Below, one piece after another: positions 36,810-44,983 of a DNA stretch of 46,999 nucleotides. This stretch comes from Candidatus Parabeggiatoa sp. HSG14. Lineage in GTDB: Bacteria > Pseudomonadota > Gammaproteobacteria > Beggiatoales > Beggiatoaceae. The stretch is taken from assembly GCA_030378085.1 (NCBI GenBank), contig JAUCGK010000004.1, positions 1-46,999 on the forward strand, in the 5' to 3' direction. The notes beneath the pieces are model-generated. The model searched no databases and was not told the DNA's origin. It saw nothing but the letters and a program-made list of their open reading frames with translations. How positions within the stretch are numbered: the stretch's first letter is position 1; each line of letters starts with the position of its first letter. Made by a program: the position numbers and the translations under genes.

Positions 36810-37136
36810 ATGACAATAAAAATACGGGCTTTTTTAGATATATTAAACTTTAGGTTTGTTGATGCAAATAATGACGGAAAAGCTATTCTGTCTGATGCCA
36901 AATCTGAGGAAGATACCAAAAAAAAGCGTAAACAAATACGATGTCCTCTTTGTGGCTGGCAGCCAGACGGAAAACCGTACTGGATGTGTGAGAAGTGTTT
37001 TGCTGTATTTGATACATTTAAAACGCATGCTCATTGTCCTGCTCCAAAGTGTGGCAATTCTTGGGCTTATACACAATGTATTGCTTGTCATCAACAATCA
37101 TTGCATGAAAAATGGTATGAAAATGTGGAAATTTAG
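36810..37136 (+). CDS. Small double zinc-ribbon protein, function unknown
   Basis: 108 residues from the ATG at 36810, preceded by AAGGA at 5 bases. The C-terminal two thirds holds CPLC, CEKC, a C-x4-C (CPAPKC) and CIAC, enough for two zinc-binding ribbons, with many aromatic residues and the end SLHEKWYENVEI. The N-terminus (IKIRAFLDILNFRFVDANND) is separate. Such proteins often contact nucleic acid or protein, but no specific function can be assigned. Confidence 0.75.
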   Translation: MTIKIRAFLDILNFRFVDANNDGKAILSDAKSEEDTKKKRKQIRCPLCGWQPDGKPYWMCEKCFAVFDTFKTHAHCPAPKCGNSWAYTQCIACHQQSLHEKWYENVEI

Positions 37137-37153
37137 ATGGATAAAACAGGATG

Positions 37154-37404
37154 TATACTTCAGACGTTCAGGTTTTCGGATTATGAGAATATACTAAAAA
37201 TGCACGCCAGACCTGACAGGTTTTGAAAACCTGTCAGGTATTAAATCCGAAAATTTGAACGTTCAGAGTATATCTACGAAAACATTGTAATACAAGATAA
37301 TACATCCTTAAATCCCCTCTTAAAAGGAAACTTTTCAATATTTTCAAAAACTTAATTATCATTATTAGTAACTATTCAGTTTAAGGAGTGACGCTGGAGC
37401 GTCA
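37154..37404. repeat. AAACCTGACAGG-type hairpin plus GTGACGCTGGAGCGTCAC
   Basis: Arms TATACTTCAGACGTTCAGG and CGTTCAGAGTATA (37154-37273) enclose an ACCTGACAGG...CCTGTCAGGT palindrome at 37211-37239, the same layout as at 9,540-9,670. A separate 18-base palindrome GTGACGCTGGAGCGTCAC lies at 37387-37404. No gene is seen between 37137 and 37475. Confidence 0.8.
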
Positions 37405-37475
37405 CGAAATGCGTGCCAACGCTTTCGCTGTAGAACGAGAGGCTGAGTAGTTACCATTATTATTAAACAACAATC

Positions 37476-38771
37476 ATGAAAAAAAATAACCAACTTTCTA
37501 TAGAGCCAAAAACTGGTGAATACATTCCTGCCTCTGAATTTAATCAGCCCATTTTTGTTGATCGTCCTAAACGGGGTTGTTTAGGACGGCTTTTTTCATC
37601 TTTCATTTGGATGATCGTTTTTGTTGGGCTGGTTTTTTTTGTTTTAATGTTTGGACGGCAATGGTATGACAGCCTTATTAATCGCCTAGATGCTCAAAAA
37701 GCAGTGCATCCCGATGCATCAGTGATAAAAACAGGCATACGTTCTCAAGTGCATCCCACCGTGACGCTAGTCTATAAAAATAAAGATGGTAAAAAAGTAC
37801 GAGTCATTGCTGATGCACAAAAATATTCTGAGTTTGTTAATCTGCAAGTTACTCGTTTAGAAAGTTCAAGAAGTCAATTACTTGCAGAGACAAAGCAGCA
37901 ATTACATAATAGGCTAAATAAGGTATTTGATGAAATGCATGGACGTGTTGAACGATTTGCCGATTGGTACTTTGCATATCCGACAACGTATAAAATTTTA
38001 TGGGAAGCAACAACATCTGCGACACGACACCTTCTGAGTACTGAGGCTACAAGCGTATCAGATGCAGTGTCGTATGATGTAGAAAAGTATTTACATAAGC
38101 ATTATGAAAATATCGTACTCCGTCCAGAAATCACAGATACTCAATTGCAAAAGGCTTACCGAGGATCGTTGCAAATTGCACATGGTCATTATGTTGATGT
38201 GTTATCGAAGATGCAATCTAATTTTCAAGCCTTTGTGTCAAAATATACGGATCATCTTGAAACACCCATTGCTGAAAATACTGTGTTGACGCTTGACTGG
38301 GAAAGCCAATTTAATAAAGTGAATATGGCTGAATATGAAAAAGGACCCAAAGGAGCCGCTGTCGGTGCTGCGTTAGCAGCAGGTGGTGCGGTGGCAGGAA
38401 AAACAATGGCGGGAGCTGTTGGCAAAGGCGTTGCGAGTCAAGCCGTTGCAGGTGCAGCAGGTAAAGGTATTTTTGCTAAACTATCCGCTCCTTTTGTCTC
38501 TAAAGCAGTACTTGCGGGTGCAGGGGGGGCTGCTGGTACGTTAGGAGGGCCTGTGGGTGTGGCCGTAGGTGCTATTGGCGGATTAGGGATTGATTATCTC
38601 ATTAATGAGGGCATGGAACTCACACAACGGGATACGTTTATGACTGATGTGGCTGAGGCTCTAGCAACTACCCAACAAGAATGGGAAAAACAAATGCAAC
38701 AATCATTGCATGAAGCCGTTAACATTTGGATGGATGATACAATTCAGTTGTTACCACGTTATGAATCTTAA
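37476..38771 (+). CDS. Single-pass membrane protein with glycine-rich hydrophobic region, function unknown
   Basis: 431 residues. The N-terminal about 35 residues are polar and basic, then a transmembrane helix spans about 38-60 (SSFIWMIVFVGLVFFVLMFG). A long helical region (about 110-285) follows. A Gly/Ala-rich stretch at about 288-372 (GAAVGAALAAGGAVAGKTMA, then GPVGVAVGAIGGLGIDYL) could insert in membranes, as in some colicin-like or glycine-zipper proteins. The tail is helical. No family was recognised. Downstream after a MITE lies an exported nuclease; a joint role is possible but unproven. Confidence 0.75.
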   Translation: MKKNNQLSIEPKTGEYIPASEFNQPIFVDRPKRGCLGRLFSSFIWMIVFVGLVFFVLMFGRQWYDSLINRLDAQKAVHPDASVIKTGIRSQVHPTVTLVYKNKDGKKVRVIADAQKYSEFVNLQVTRLESSRSQLLAETKQQLHNRLNKVFDEMHGRVERFADWYFAYPTTYKILWEATTSATRHLLSTEATSVSDAVSYDVEKYLHKHYENIVLRPEITDTQLQKAYRGSLQIAHGHYVDVLSKMQSNFQAFVSKYTDHLETPIAENTVLTLDWESQFNKVNMAEYEKGPKGAAVGAALAAGGAVAGKTMAGAVGKGVASQAVAGAAGKGIFAKLSAPFVSKAVLAGAGGAAGTLGGPVGVAVGAIGGLGIDYLINEGMELTQRDTFMTDVAEALATTQQEWEKQMQQSLHEAVNIWMDDTIQLLPRYES

Positions 38772-38818
38772 TTAAGTGAAAAGTGAAAAATGGTAATTTG
38801 ATATTTTTAAGTCATTAA

Positions 38819-39052
38819 CTGATGTTACGCAGATAGCTTTCAAACTGGAGTGCAAAATTGAGGACACCCCCCTAACCCCCCGTACACAGGGGGAAGTCCC
38901 AAAATAGAAAAATTAAAGCAAAGTGTCAAATGATGTTTGGTTCCACCCGTGTACGGGGGGTTAGGGGGGTATCCCAAAATCTGTTACAATCAGCAAAATT
39001 TCATTTTGCACTACTCTGGTATTCACTTTTGAAGTACAGTGCGTAACATCAG
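38819..39052. mobile_element. CTGATGTTACGCA MITE, 234 bp, target duplication TCATTAA
   Basis: Ends CTGATGTTACGCA and TGCGTAACATCAG are flanked by TCATTAA at 38812-38818 and 39053-39059. It has both GC-rich blocks and is in the opposite orientation to the 20,421 and 32,681 copies. Confidence 0.94.
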
Positions 39053-39086
39053 TCATTAAGTAAAAATAAATGCCTTTTCCTTGACG

Positions 39087-39138
39087 TTGGAGTCCAAACC
39101 TTTAGGTTTGAGCTTTCCAAAATAAATTTTGGACTCCC
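39087..39138. repeat. GGAGTCCAAACC...TTTTGGACTCC palindromic unit
   Basis: GGAGTCCAAACCTTTAGG and CCAAAATAAATTTTGGACTC make an outer inverted pair with two smaller palindromes inside. It belongs to the GGAGTCCAAA group also seen at 11,852, 18,151, 25,310, 33,486 and 34,796. Confidence 0.7.
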
Positions 39139-39203
39139 ATGCAGAAAAGCGAAAGGTATATTATTTTTTTATCCCATATATATAAACAATCAACAAGGTA
39201 ATT

Positions 39204-40004
39204 ATGGAATTAAAGTACATTTTAGTTGGTGTAGGATCGGCTATTGCCGGAGGTGCGGTGCAATATGTAGTCTCGACTCACTTATGGCCTAATCGCCACA
39301 AACTTTATACGTGGATATATACATTCCGAGATCATAGAAAATTCGGTGATCCGTGTAAAACCGATTTAGTACTTGATCGCGATGGCTATAGTGTTGGCTA
39401 TAGCTATAAATACAAAACGGCTTTATGGGCTTCATACATTCTTTCTGAAGGTTCTATCGGCGTTGATGTGGAGAGAGGCGATTGCTTTTATGCCGATCCC
39501 GATATACCAGAGAAATACCGGGTTGAACCCGATGATTTTAGAAATACCGGCTACGACAAAGGCCATCTTGCACCCAGTGCTTCGATTGATTTTAGCCGTG
39601 CGAGTAATCAGCAAACTTTTGCAATGTCAAATATTGTGCTACAACAACCTAAATTGAATCGTCAAGCATGGGGGAGTTTAGAAAGAATTATCCGAGATTG
39701 GACGAAAACCAAGGGCAAGTTAATGGTTATCACAGGCCCCATTTATGCTAAACGCTCTGAATTGATTAATGATATTCCTGTCCCTAAAAGTTTTTACAAA
39801 ATCGTGTATTCTTTCAAACATGGATGTTGTATTGGCTTTATTTTTCCTAACGAACCCCTTAGGGCAAGTCAAGTATGGGACCATGCGATGTCGGTTGAAT
39901 CTATAGAAAAAGAAACCGATTACACTTTTTTTAAAAAACTCGGCAAAGCAAAAAAGTGTAAGGCAGAGTTGGATATAGCTTGGTGGAAAAAAGACAAAGC
40001 TTGA
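39204..40004 (+). CDS. DNA/RNA non-specific endonuclease (NucA/EndoG type), membrane-anchored or exported
   Basis: 266 residues. A hydrophobic N-terminus (YILVGVGSAIAGGAVQYVV) could be an uncleaved anchor or signal. The beta-beta-alpha-metal nuclease core has YDKGHLAPSA at 117-126 with catalytic H121, a DKGH variant of the usual DRGH, and the metal-binding Asn in MSNIVLQQPKLN (N143). VITGPIYAK follows as in the family. Such enzymes degrade DNA and RNA without sequence preference, usually outside the cytoplasm. AAGG about 6 bases before the ATG supports the start. No immunity gene was identified beside it. Confidence 0.9.
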   Translation: MELKYILVGVGSAIAGGAVQYVVSTHLWPNRHKLYTWIYTFRDHRKFGDPCKTDLVLDRDGYSVGYSYKYKTALWASYILSEGSIGVDVERGDCFYADPDIPEKYRVEPDDFRNTGYDKGHLAPSASIDFSRASNQQTFAMSNIVLQQPKLNRQAWGSLERIIRDWTKTKGKLMVITGPIYAKRSELINDIPVPKSFYKIVYSFKHGCCIGFIFPNEPLRASQVWDHAMSVESIEKETDYTFFKKLGKAKKCKAELDIAWWKKDKA

Positions 40005-40107
40005 ACAGCTATTTGTAATATTGGAGTTTAAAGCGAAATTTTATCAGGATCGTACAAAGCTTTGCTTATAAAATTCCATCACAAATTATTTAGGATTTAG
40101 TAATCCT

Positions 40108-40558
40108 TACCACCTATCAGTTTAGTACAACGAATTATAAAAACTGATAGGTGGTAAGTTAGTAATCTGATTTTATTGACATTTAAAATTATTTTAAATA
40201 ACAATAAGTTAAAATATAAGCAAAAACTGTTCCATGTTTAACTTTCAGGGAGTTGGTGGGTTTCATTTCATTCTACCCACCCTACAAATCTTCTTAAGTT
40301 AATGGCATTGACGCTAGAGCATTGGAACGAGAGACTGAGCAGTTACAACTTTTTTAAAATTTCTTTTACAATTTCTTTAACATGACTTTAAACCAAACTA
40401 ACTAATCTATATAATGCTCTTTTTGTTAATGTTCCACGTTAATAAAAAACGTATTTAAAATAAATATAGTTTTTCAGGTAAATAATTTCACGCATCAAAC
40501 CTGACAGATTTCGGAAACCTGTCAGGTTTTTGGAAGTTATTTTTCTGAACGTCTATAG
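40108..40558. repeat. Two inverted-repeat elements before the cytochrome gene
   Basis: TACCACCTATCAGTTT (40108) pairs with AAACTGATAGGTGGTA (ends 40156) around a loop carrying AGTACAACGAATTA. At 40465-40558 TATAGTTTTTCAGGTAAATA pairs with TATTTTTCTGAACGTCTATA around AAACCTGACAG...CTGTCAGGTTT. Between them GTGGGTTTCA...TACCCACCCTAC resembles the GAGCGTAGGG units. No gene lies in 40005-40601. Confidence 0.75.
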
Positions 40559-40601
40559 ATTTAGTTATCATTCTTTCAAACCACTTTTCATGGATAATTC
40601 A

Positions 40602-41228
40602 ATGAAAAAATTTACACTCGCTTTTTGTATTTTAACTTTAGGTAGTTCAACTGTTTATGCCACAAAAAATGCCGAATCACCAGTAGGTGACGCGGCAACT
40701 GGAAAAACGAAATCTGCCCTTTGTGCAGCATGTCATGGCGCAGATGGTAATAGTGTTAATCCATTATGGCCTTCACTTGCAGGGCAACATGCCAAATACA
40801 CTGTCCAGCAATTAAACAATTTCCAATCCGAGGCTCGTAAAGAGCAAACCATGTCGCCTATGGCTGCACCACTAAGTCCACAAGACATGCTTGATTTGGC
40901 CGCTTATTTTGAAAGCCAAACACCAAAAATTGGCGATGCCATTGAAAAATCGTTGAAATTGGGACAAAAAGTTTATCGGGGCGGCAATAAGGAAACCGGT
41001 GTGTCAGCTTGTATAGCCTGTCATGGACCCAAAGGTAAAGGTAACCCTGCGGCGAAATATCCTGCTATCGCTGGACAACATGGGAAATACGCCCTTAAGC
41101 AATTGCAAGACTACAAAAGCGGCGCACGTAAAGCTGAAGGGAATGCGGTTATGATGCGTGACATTGCTTTAAAAATGTCCGATGCTGAAATGAAAGCGGT
41201 AACGGATTACGTGCAAGGTTTGTATTAA
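40602..41228 (+). CDS. Diheme cytochrome c4-like protein
   Basis: Periplasmic electron carrier of 208 residues. The ATG at 40602 gives a signal peptide MKKFTLAFCILTLGSSTVYA and has GGAT 6-9 bases upstream; an ATG at 40590 is possible. Two cytochrome c domains follow, with heme motifs CAACH (41-45) and CIACH (137-141) and candidate axial Met residues in TMSPMAAP (84/87) and VMMRDIALKMSD. The two-domain repeat with GQHAKY/GQHGKY matches cytochrome c4, which passes electrons toward terminal oxidases or nitrogen-oxide reductases. No oxidase gene is nearby. Confidence 0.92.
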   Translation: MKKFTLAFCILTLGSSTVYATKNAESPVGDAATGKTKSALCAACHGADGNSVNPLWPSLAGQHAKYTVQQLNNFQSEARKEQTMSPMAAPLSPQDMLDLAAYFESQTPKIGDAIEKSLKLGQKVYRGGNKETGVSACIACHGPKGKGNPAAKYPAIAGQHGKYALKQLQDYKSGARKAEGNAVMMRDIALKMSDAEMKAVTDYVQGLY

Positions 41229-41237
41229 TTTTTGTGT

Positions 41238-41343
41238 TATATAGTTTGTCAGATAAATATTTTGGCCTAAATACCTGATAGGTTTTTAAAACCTGTCAGT
41301 AGAGACACACGGCCGTGTGTCTCTACTTCGTGCGTAACATCAG
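41238..41343. repeat. Palindrome cluster ending in a solo MITE right end
   Basis: A decayed ACCTGATAGG...CCTGTCAG palindrome (41273-41300) is followed by a perfect 28-base palindrome, GTAGAGACACACGG|CCGTGT..., at 41299-41326. A lone right MITE end TGCGTAACATCAG follows at 41331-41343. No matching left end lies between the cytochrome stop and this end. Confidence 0.75.
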
Positions 41344-41374
41344 TTATAACCTTTTCATAGGGAGGAGCAATTTA

Positions 41375-42418
41375 ATGTTTGGTTTCAATTCATCCAAAAC
41401 TACCCGATGGCATTCTGTCATTGTTTTATTGTTAGCGGTGGTTTTGATTAACTTTGCCAGTGTGCGGAATGCAAACGCTGCTTGGTGTTTCTTTGGTTGT
41501 GTTAATGCTGATGTATCTGGTAGCATTAAATTTCCAAGTCCCTCAGAATTTGAGAAAATGGGGAAATCATTGGCTAAAGGTATCCAAGAACAGCTTGAGA
41601 AAACTAATTTCAAAGGCATGGGCCAAAAATTTGGTGAAGGTATTCGCCAAGAATTTGATATAGCAATGGATTCTCTGTTTAAAGACAAAATCGCGCCGCT
41701 TGTGGCTGATATTGACAAGCTATTGAAAGCGCGGATCGGTCAAACTGATAAAATGATTGAAGCTCGGTTAAAACAAATTGATGCCTTGATTCAAAATACT
41801 TTTGATCGGTTCCAAGAAGCGGCTAACAATACGATTGATAAAATCAAGACAGATATCGTTGACAATGCTTTTAACCAATATAGTAAAGCCATTGAGAAAA
41901 CGAGAAAGGAGATTGTCGATAATACTTTTAAGAAAATTAAGAAGTTGCGTCAAAATTTCCGTAATGATGTCGATCATTTTTTTGATAGAAGTGAATACCT
42001 TATCAACCTTGTAGACTGTACTGAGGAAAAATTCCGCATAGATACAGAAAATCTTACCACTAAAATTGCGGATGAATTGGAAAAACGGTGCCCCAAAATG
42101 ATTTGTGGTTGGTCAAAAGCATCAACAAAGGAATCCACACCAAAAATCTGTTATCAAGAACTTGGTTTAAAAAAACCACCAAAATCATGGGAATACTCAA
42201 CACTTTATGATCTTAACAAATGTGATGTGTTAAGAAGTTTAACTCCAATGGAAACGCCTGTTAAACGCATTCTCAATGTTTATATTGATTTACAGGCGTT
42301 TGCAGCTAGAATGGCTTGTATTCAACGTGCCTCCCGTCAAGCAAGATTGCATTATAGATGGGATTGGCTTGAGTTTGGATATCAATATGATTTTTGGAGA
42401 GGTTATCATACCTATTAA
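41375..42418 (+). CDS. Secreted helical protein, function unknown
   Basis: 347 residues from the ATG at 41375, which follows GGGAGGAG at 9 bases. The signal sequence is RWHSVIVLLLAVVLINFASV with likely cleavage after ANA (about residue 35). The mature part begins AWCFFGCVNADVSGS. Long amphipathic helices follow (about 60-245; IDKLLKARIGQTDKMIEARL is typical), suggesting a coiled coil. Late Cys residues (CTEEK, RCPKMICGW, ICYQEL, KCDV) could form disulfides. It precedes another exported coiled-coil protein with an S74 domain, so the two may form a surface or periplasmic assembly. No family was recognised. Confidence 0.75.
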   Translation: MFGFNSSKTTRWHSVIVLLLAVVLINFASVRNANAAWCFFGCVNADVSGSIKFPSPSEFEKMGKSLAKGIQEQLEKTNFKGMGQKFGEGIRQEFDIAMDSLFKDKIAPLVADIDKLLKARIGQTDKMIEARLKQIDALIQNTFDRFQEAANNTIDKIKTDIVDNAFNQYSKAIEKTRKEIVDNTFKKIKKLRQNFRNDVDHFFDRSEYLINLVDCTEEKFRIDTENLTTKIADELEKRCPKMICGWSKASTKESTPKICYQELGLKKPPKSWEYSTLYDLNKCDVLRSLTPMETPVKRILNVYIDLQAFAARMACIQRASRQARLHYRWDWLEFGYQYDFWRGYHTY

Positions 42419-42454
42419 AAACCAAAGATTGTTATCTTTTTCTGGTTCCAATGC

Positions 42455-42563
42455 ACTATAGACTTTCAGAACAGACTTTCAGAAAAATCAAAGTTATCAG
42501 ACCTGCCAGGTTTTGAAAACCTGGCAGGTCTTAAGGCCAAAATATTTATCTGAAAAGCTATAG
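42455..42563. repeat. ACCTGCCAGG-variant hairpin
   Basis: GACCTGCCAGG...CCTGGCAGGTC at 42500-42530 sits inside arms CTATAGACTTTCAGA and TCTGAAAAGCTATAG. It lies between the two secreted-protein genes. Confidence 0.75.
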
Positions 42564-42600
42564 CGTTGGAACTTTTTTAACCACACTAGGATACTTTAAT

Positions 42601-43545
42601 ATGCAAAAAATCCCTATTTTGATGACCATGTTACTGGCATTGACTTTAATGCCTGTAGCCTCTTTCGCTGATAAGACAATGGTTGAGATTTATCAAGAAG
42701 CCATTCAGAAATTGGAGAATGCGACTGCTGAAATAAAGGTATTGCGTAAACAAGCTGCCGAAGATACCAAAACGATTAAAAAACTCAGTCAATCGGCAAA
42801 AAAAACGGATGAGAAAATCAAAACTATCCTAGATAAACTGGAGACCTCAGCCGGACAGGTGGCGAAGTTGACGGATGTGGTAAGTGTTTCTAATGGAAAG
42901 GTTGGTATTGGTACAACGAATCCAAAAGCTAAATTGGATGTAAACGGTAGTATAAAAACCAATAGCACACTATATGTGAATGAACTTAGAGGAGGACGTG
43001 AGGTTGGTAAAAGGAAAATAGGAGGTATTGAAGGGACTGTAAAACAAGTCATCGGTGAGCAAGGTACTAAAAATGGTACTGCTGCTGGTGGATTTGGTTT
43101 CATTTCAAGTGCTCATCAAATATCTCCTATCGTTTGGATGTATGCATGGGAAGATAGAAATGCTTTTCAAGTCATTAGAAAAAGTTGGGACGCTTCAATA
43201 TCTAATGATCCTGTTTTATTTTCTGTTATGGCTGATGGTAATAGTTATACGCTTAATCATGCTCATGCCAAAAGTTTTCAAACTAGCTCTGATGAACAGC
43301 TAAAACAAAACATCCAAACCCTCGGTGGCTCCCTTGCCAAACTTGCTCAACTACGCGGTGTTCGCTTCAACTGGAAAGAGGATACTGAAGAAAAACAAAT
43401 CGGTTTAGTCGCCCAAGAAGTGGAAAAAGTCTTTCCTGAATTGGTTTCTACTGATAGCGAGGGTTATAAATCTATCGCTTATGGTAAGTTGACTGCGGTG
43501 TTGATTGAAGCGGTTAAGGAATTGCAGCAGAGTTGTCAAAAATAG
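42601..43545 (+). CDS. Secreted coiled-coil protein with C-terminal S74 intramolecular chaperone domain
   Basis: 314 residues: signal peptide (MQKIPILMTMLLALTLMPVA, cleaved near SFA-DK), a coiled coil at about 25-95, a short beta segment NGKVGIGTTNPKAKLDVNGS as in phage tail-fibre and surface head domains, an intermediate domain, and a Peptidase_S74 domain at about 225-312 (SSDEQLKQNI with the Ser-Asp site at 230-231, RGVRFNWK, QIGLVAQEVEKVFPELV, then IAYGKLTAVLIEAVKELQ). S74 domains fold trimeric fibres and often cut themselves off. Two further copies of this gene's 3' end lie downstream at 44,984 and 46,088. Confidence 0.9.
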   Translation: MQKIPILMTMLLALTLMPVASFADKTMVEIYQEAIQKLENATAEIKVLRKQAAEDTKTIKKLSQSAKKTDEKIKTILDKLETSAGQVAKLTDVVSVSNGKVGIGTTNPKAKLDVNGSIKTNSTLYVNELRGGREVGKRKIGGIEGTVKQVIGEQGTKNGTAAGGFGFISSAHQISPIVWMYAWEDRNAFQVIRKSWDASISNDPVLFSVMADGNSYTLNHAHAKSFQTSSDEQLKQNIQTLGGSLAKLAQLRGVRFNWKEDTEEKQIGLVAQEVEKVFPELVSTDSEGYKSIAYGKLTAVLIEAVKELQQSCQK

Positions 43546-43715
43546 AGTACAACGAATAAGAGTACAACTAAGAGTACAACGAATTTGAAAAGATAACAAC
43601 GAATAAAACCAATAATTCAATTCGTTGTGTTTTTTTCAAATTCGTTGTACTTCTGTTGTTATCTTTTCAAATTCGTTGTACTTCTGTTGTTATCTTTTCA
43701 AATTCGTTGTACTAC
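43546..43715. repeat. GTACAACGAAT hairpin with repeated right arms
   Basis: It starts right after the S74 stop with several AGAGTACAACGAATAAG/AATTTG left arms, then a right side where TTATCTTTTCAAATTCGTTG followed by TACTTCTG occurs in tandem. Complementary arms allow a long stem of alternative pairings. The same unit follows the other two S74 fragments. Confidence 0.85.
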
Positions 43716-43801
43716 TTTCAAGGAAAAATAGCTATGCAAACTATCACAACAGAGTTTGGGAACGAGAGAAAATCAATGATGTAGTGAAAAGGAGAATATT
43801 T

Positions 43802-44035
43802 ATGCTTAGCAAAAGTGTTGAAGAAACCCAATTGTATTTCAATGAAATTCTCAATCAAGTCGAAACAGGTCAGGAAATTGTTGTTACTCGTTATGGTCAA
43901 CCCATTGCCCGTATTTCTGCGATAAAAAAAATGCTAAAACCTGTCCCCTCCCTGGCAAATTTACGTGCCACTTTACCATTTTCTAAAACGCCTAGTGTGG
44001 AATTGATGCGACAACTACGGAATGAAGGATACTAA
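43802..44035 (+). CDS. Phd/YefM-type antitoxin
   Basis: 77 residues from the ATG at 43802, with AAGGAGA 6-7 bases upstream. The N-terminal fold VEETQLYFNEILNQVETGQE followed by IVVTRYGQPIARI is the Phd/YefM DNA-binding domain, and the C-terminal tail (LMRQLRNEGY) would wrap the toxin. Upstream in-frame sequence is repeat DNA and not part of the gene. The toxin ATG follows the stop directly. Confidence 0.9.
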   Translation: MLSKSVEETQLYFNEILNQVETGQEIVVTRYGQPIARISAIKKMLKPVPSLANLRATLPFSKTPSVELMRQLRNEGY

Positions 44036-44473
44036 ATGTTTTATTTTGATACGTGTTTTCTTGTGCCTCTATTTTTGCCAGAAGCCACCAGTGATAACGT
44101 TGAAACATTTATCATGTCCATACCTACTGGACAATTGGCTACCAGTTATTGGACACAGGTTGAATTTGCCAGTTTGTTAGGGCTTCGTGTGCGTATGCAA
44201 ACATTAGAGGAAGCACAAGCATTAGAATTGCTTAAAGATTTTGAAGAATATTTAATTAATTCTTACCATATTATTATGCCCATAGTAGAAGATTTTGAGT
44301 TAGCTACTCAGCTATTACAACATCATCAAACTGGACTGAGAGGTGGTGATGCGTTGCACTTAGCTATTTCAAAAAATCATAATGCCGAATGTCTATATAC
44401 ATTAGATAATGGATTGATTCAAGCCGCATCTTTACTCAACATTCCTGCTGAATTGGGTATCCAAATACATTAG
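44036..44473 (+). CDS. vapC: PIN-domain toxin paired with a Phd-type antitoxin
   Basis: 145 residues: MFYFDTCFLVPLF (D5), WTQVEFASLLGLR (Glu) and GLRGGDALHLAISKNHNA (Asp), with LYTLDNGLIQAA giving the last acidic residue. These are the PIN ribonuclease ligands. The gene abuts the antitoxin with no gap, so it is co-translated. Unit 1 of the three S74-end/TA units. Confidence 0.9.
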   Translation: MFYFDTCFLVPLFLPEATSDNVETFIMSIPTGQLATSYWTQVEFASLLGLRVRMQTLEEAQALELLKDFEEYLINSYHIIMPIVEDFELATQLLQHHQTGLRGGDALHLAISKNHNAECLYTLDNGLIQAASLLNIPAELGIQIH

Positions 44474-44526
44474 ACATTATTACGATATGGTTTAATGCGT
44501 TAAGGTTTGGACTCCAACCTTAACGA

Positions 44527-44662
44527 AATAACTTTTCATGGTATTTTAGCTGAAGAAATTGGTCAGCTCGTTTTATCAGATCCAATTTTTCGTCTCATTG
44601 TATTTGACGAGGAACAAGAGGTAATTACTCAATGGATACCTGATTCAACTACTCAACACTGA
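44527..44662 (+). pseudogene. xisH: XisH C-terminal fragment
   Basis: The open frame ITFHGILAEEIGQLVLSDPI followed by FRLIVFDEEQEVITQWIP matches the last part of XisH proteins, which end in VFD...VI..WI. Everything before it is lost; a GTTAAGGTTTGGACTCCAAC palindrome lies at the break. It overlaps the following xisI remnant, the normal order of the pair. Confidence 0.6.
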
Positions 44663-44967
44663 TTAAAAATATCATCAATAAACAGACGCATTATAAACCT
44701 GCTTATGGTGAAATTGAATCACATGTTATTTTTGATGATGAACATAACCGTTATACGTTATTAGAAATGGGATGGGACCATAAAAAATACATTCATGATT
44801 GTATTATTCATGTTGAGCTAATTAATGATAAGATTTGGATTCAATATGATGGAACCGAAGAAAGTATTGCGACTCACCTACTTAGAGCCGGTGTTCCTCA
44901 AAATGATATTGTACTTGGTTTTCATCCTGTAAAAATGCGTCAACACACTGAATTTGCGGTCAATTAA
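44632..44967 (+). pseudogene. xisI: XisI-like gene with an in-frame TGA at codon 4
   Basis: From the ATG at 44632 the frame reads MDT-stop, then FNYSTLIKNIINKQTHYKPA continues uninterrupted to the XisI hallmarks YTLLEMGWDHKKYIHDCIIH, KIWIQYDGTEESIA and GVPQNDIVLGFHP. The TGA (44641-44643) is the only defect seen. An internal ATG at 44767 would give just 66 residues. It resembles the better-kept xisI at 30,639. Confidence 0.75.
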
Positions 44968-44983
44968 ATAGACAAGTTATTAA

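Noticed and set aside
43625-43801. N-terminal extension of the Phd-type antitoxin (and likewise of the DUF433 protein at 46,394-46,498)
   Set aside because: The extensions are translated GTACAACGAAT repeat DNA; the downstream ATGs match the family starts.
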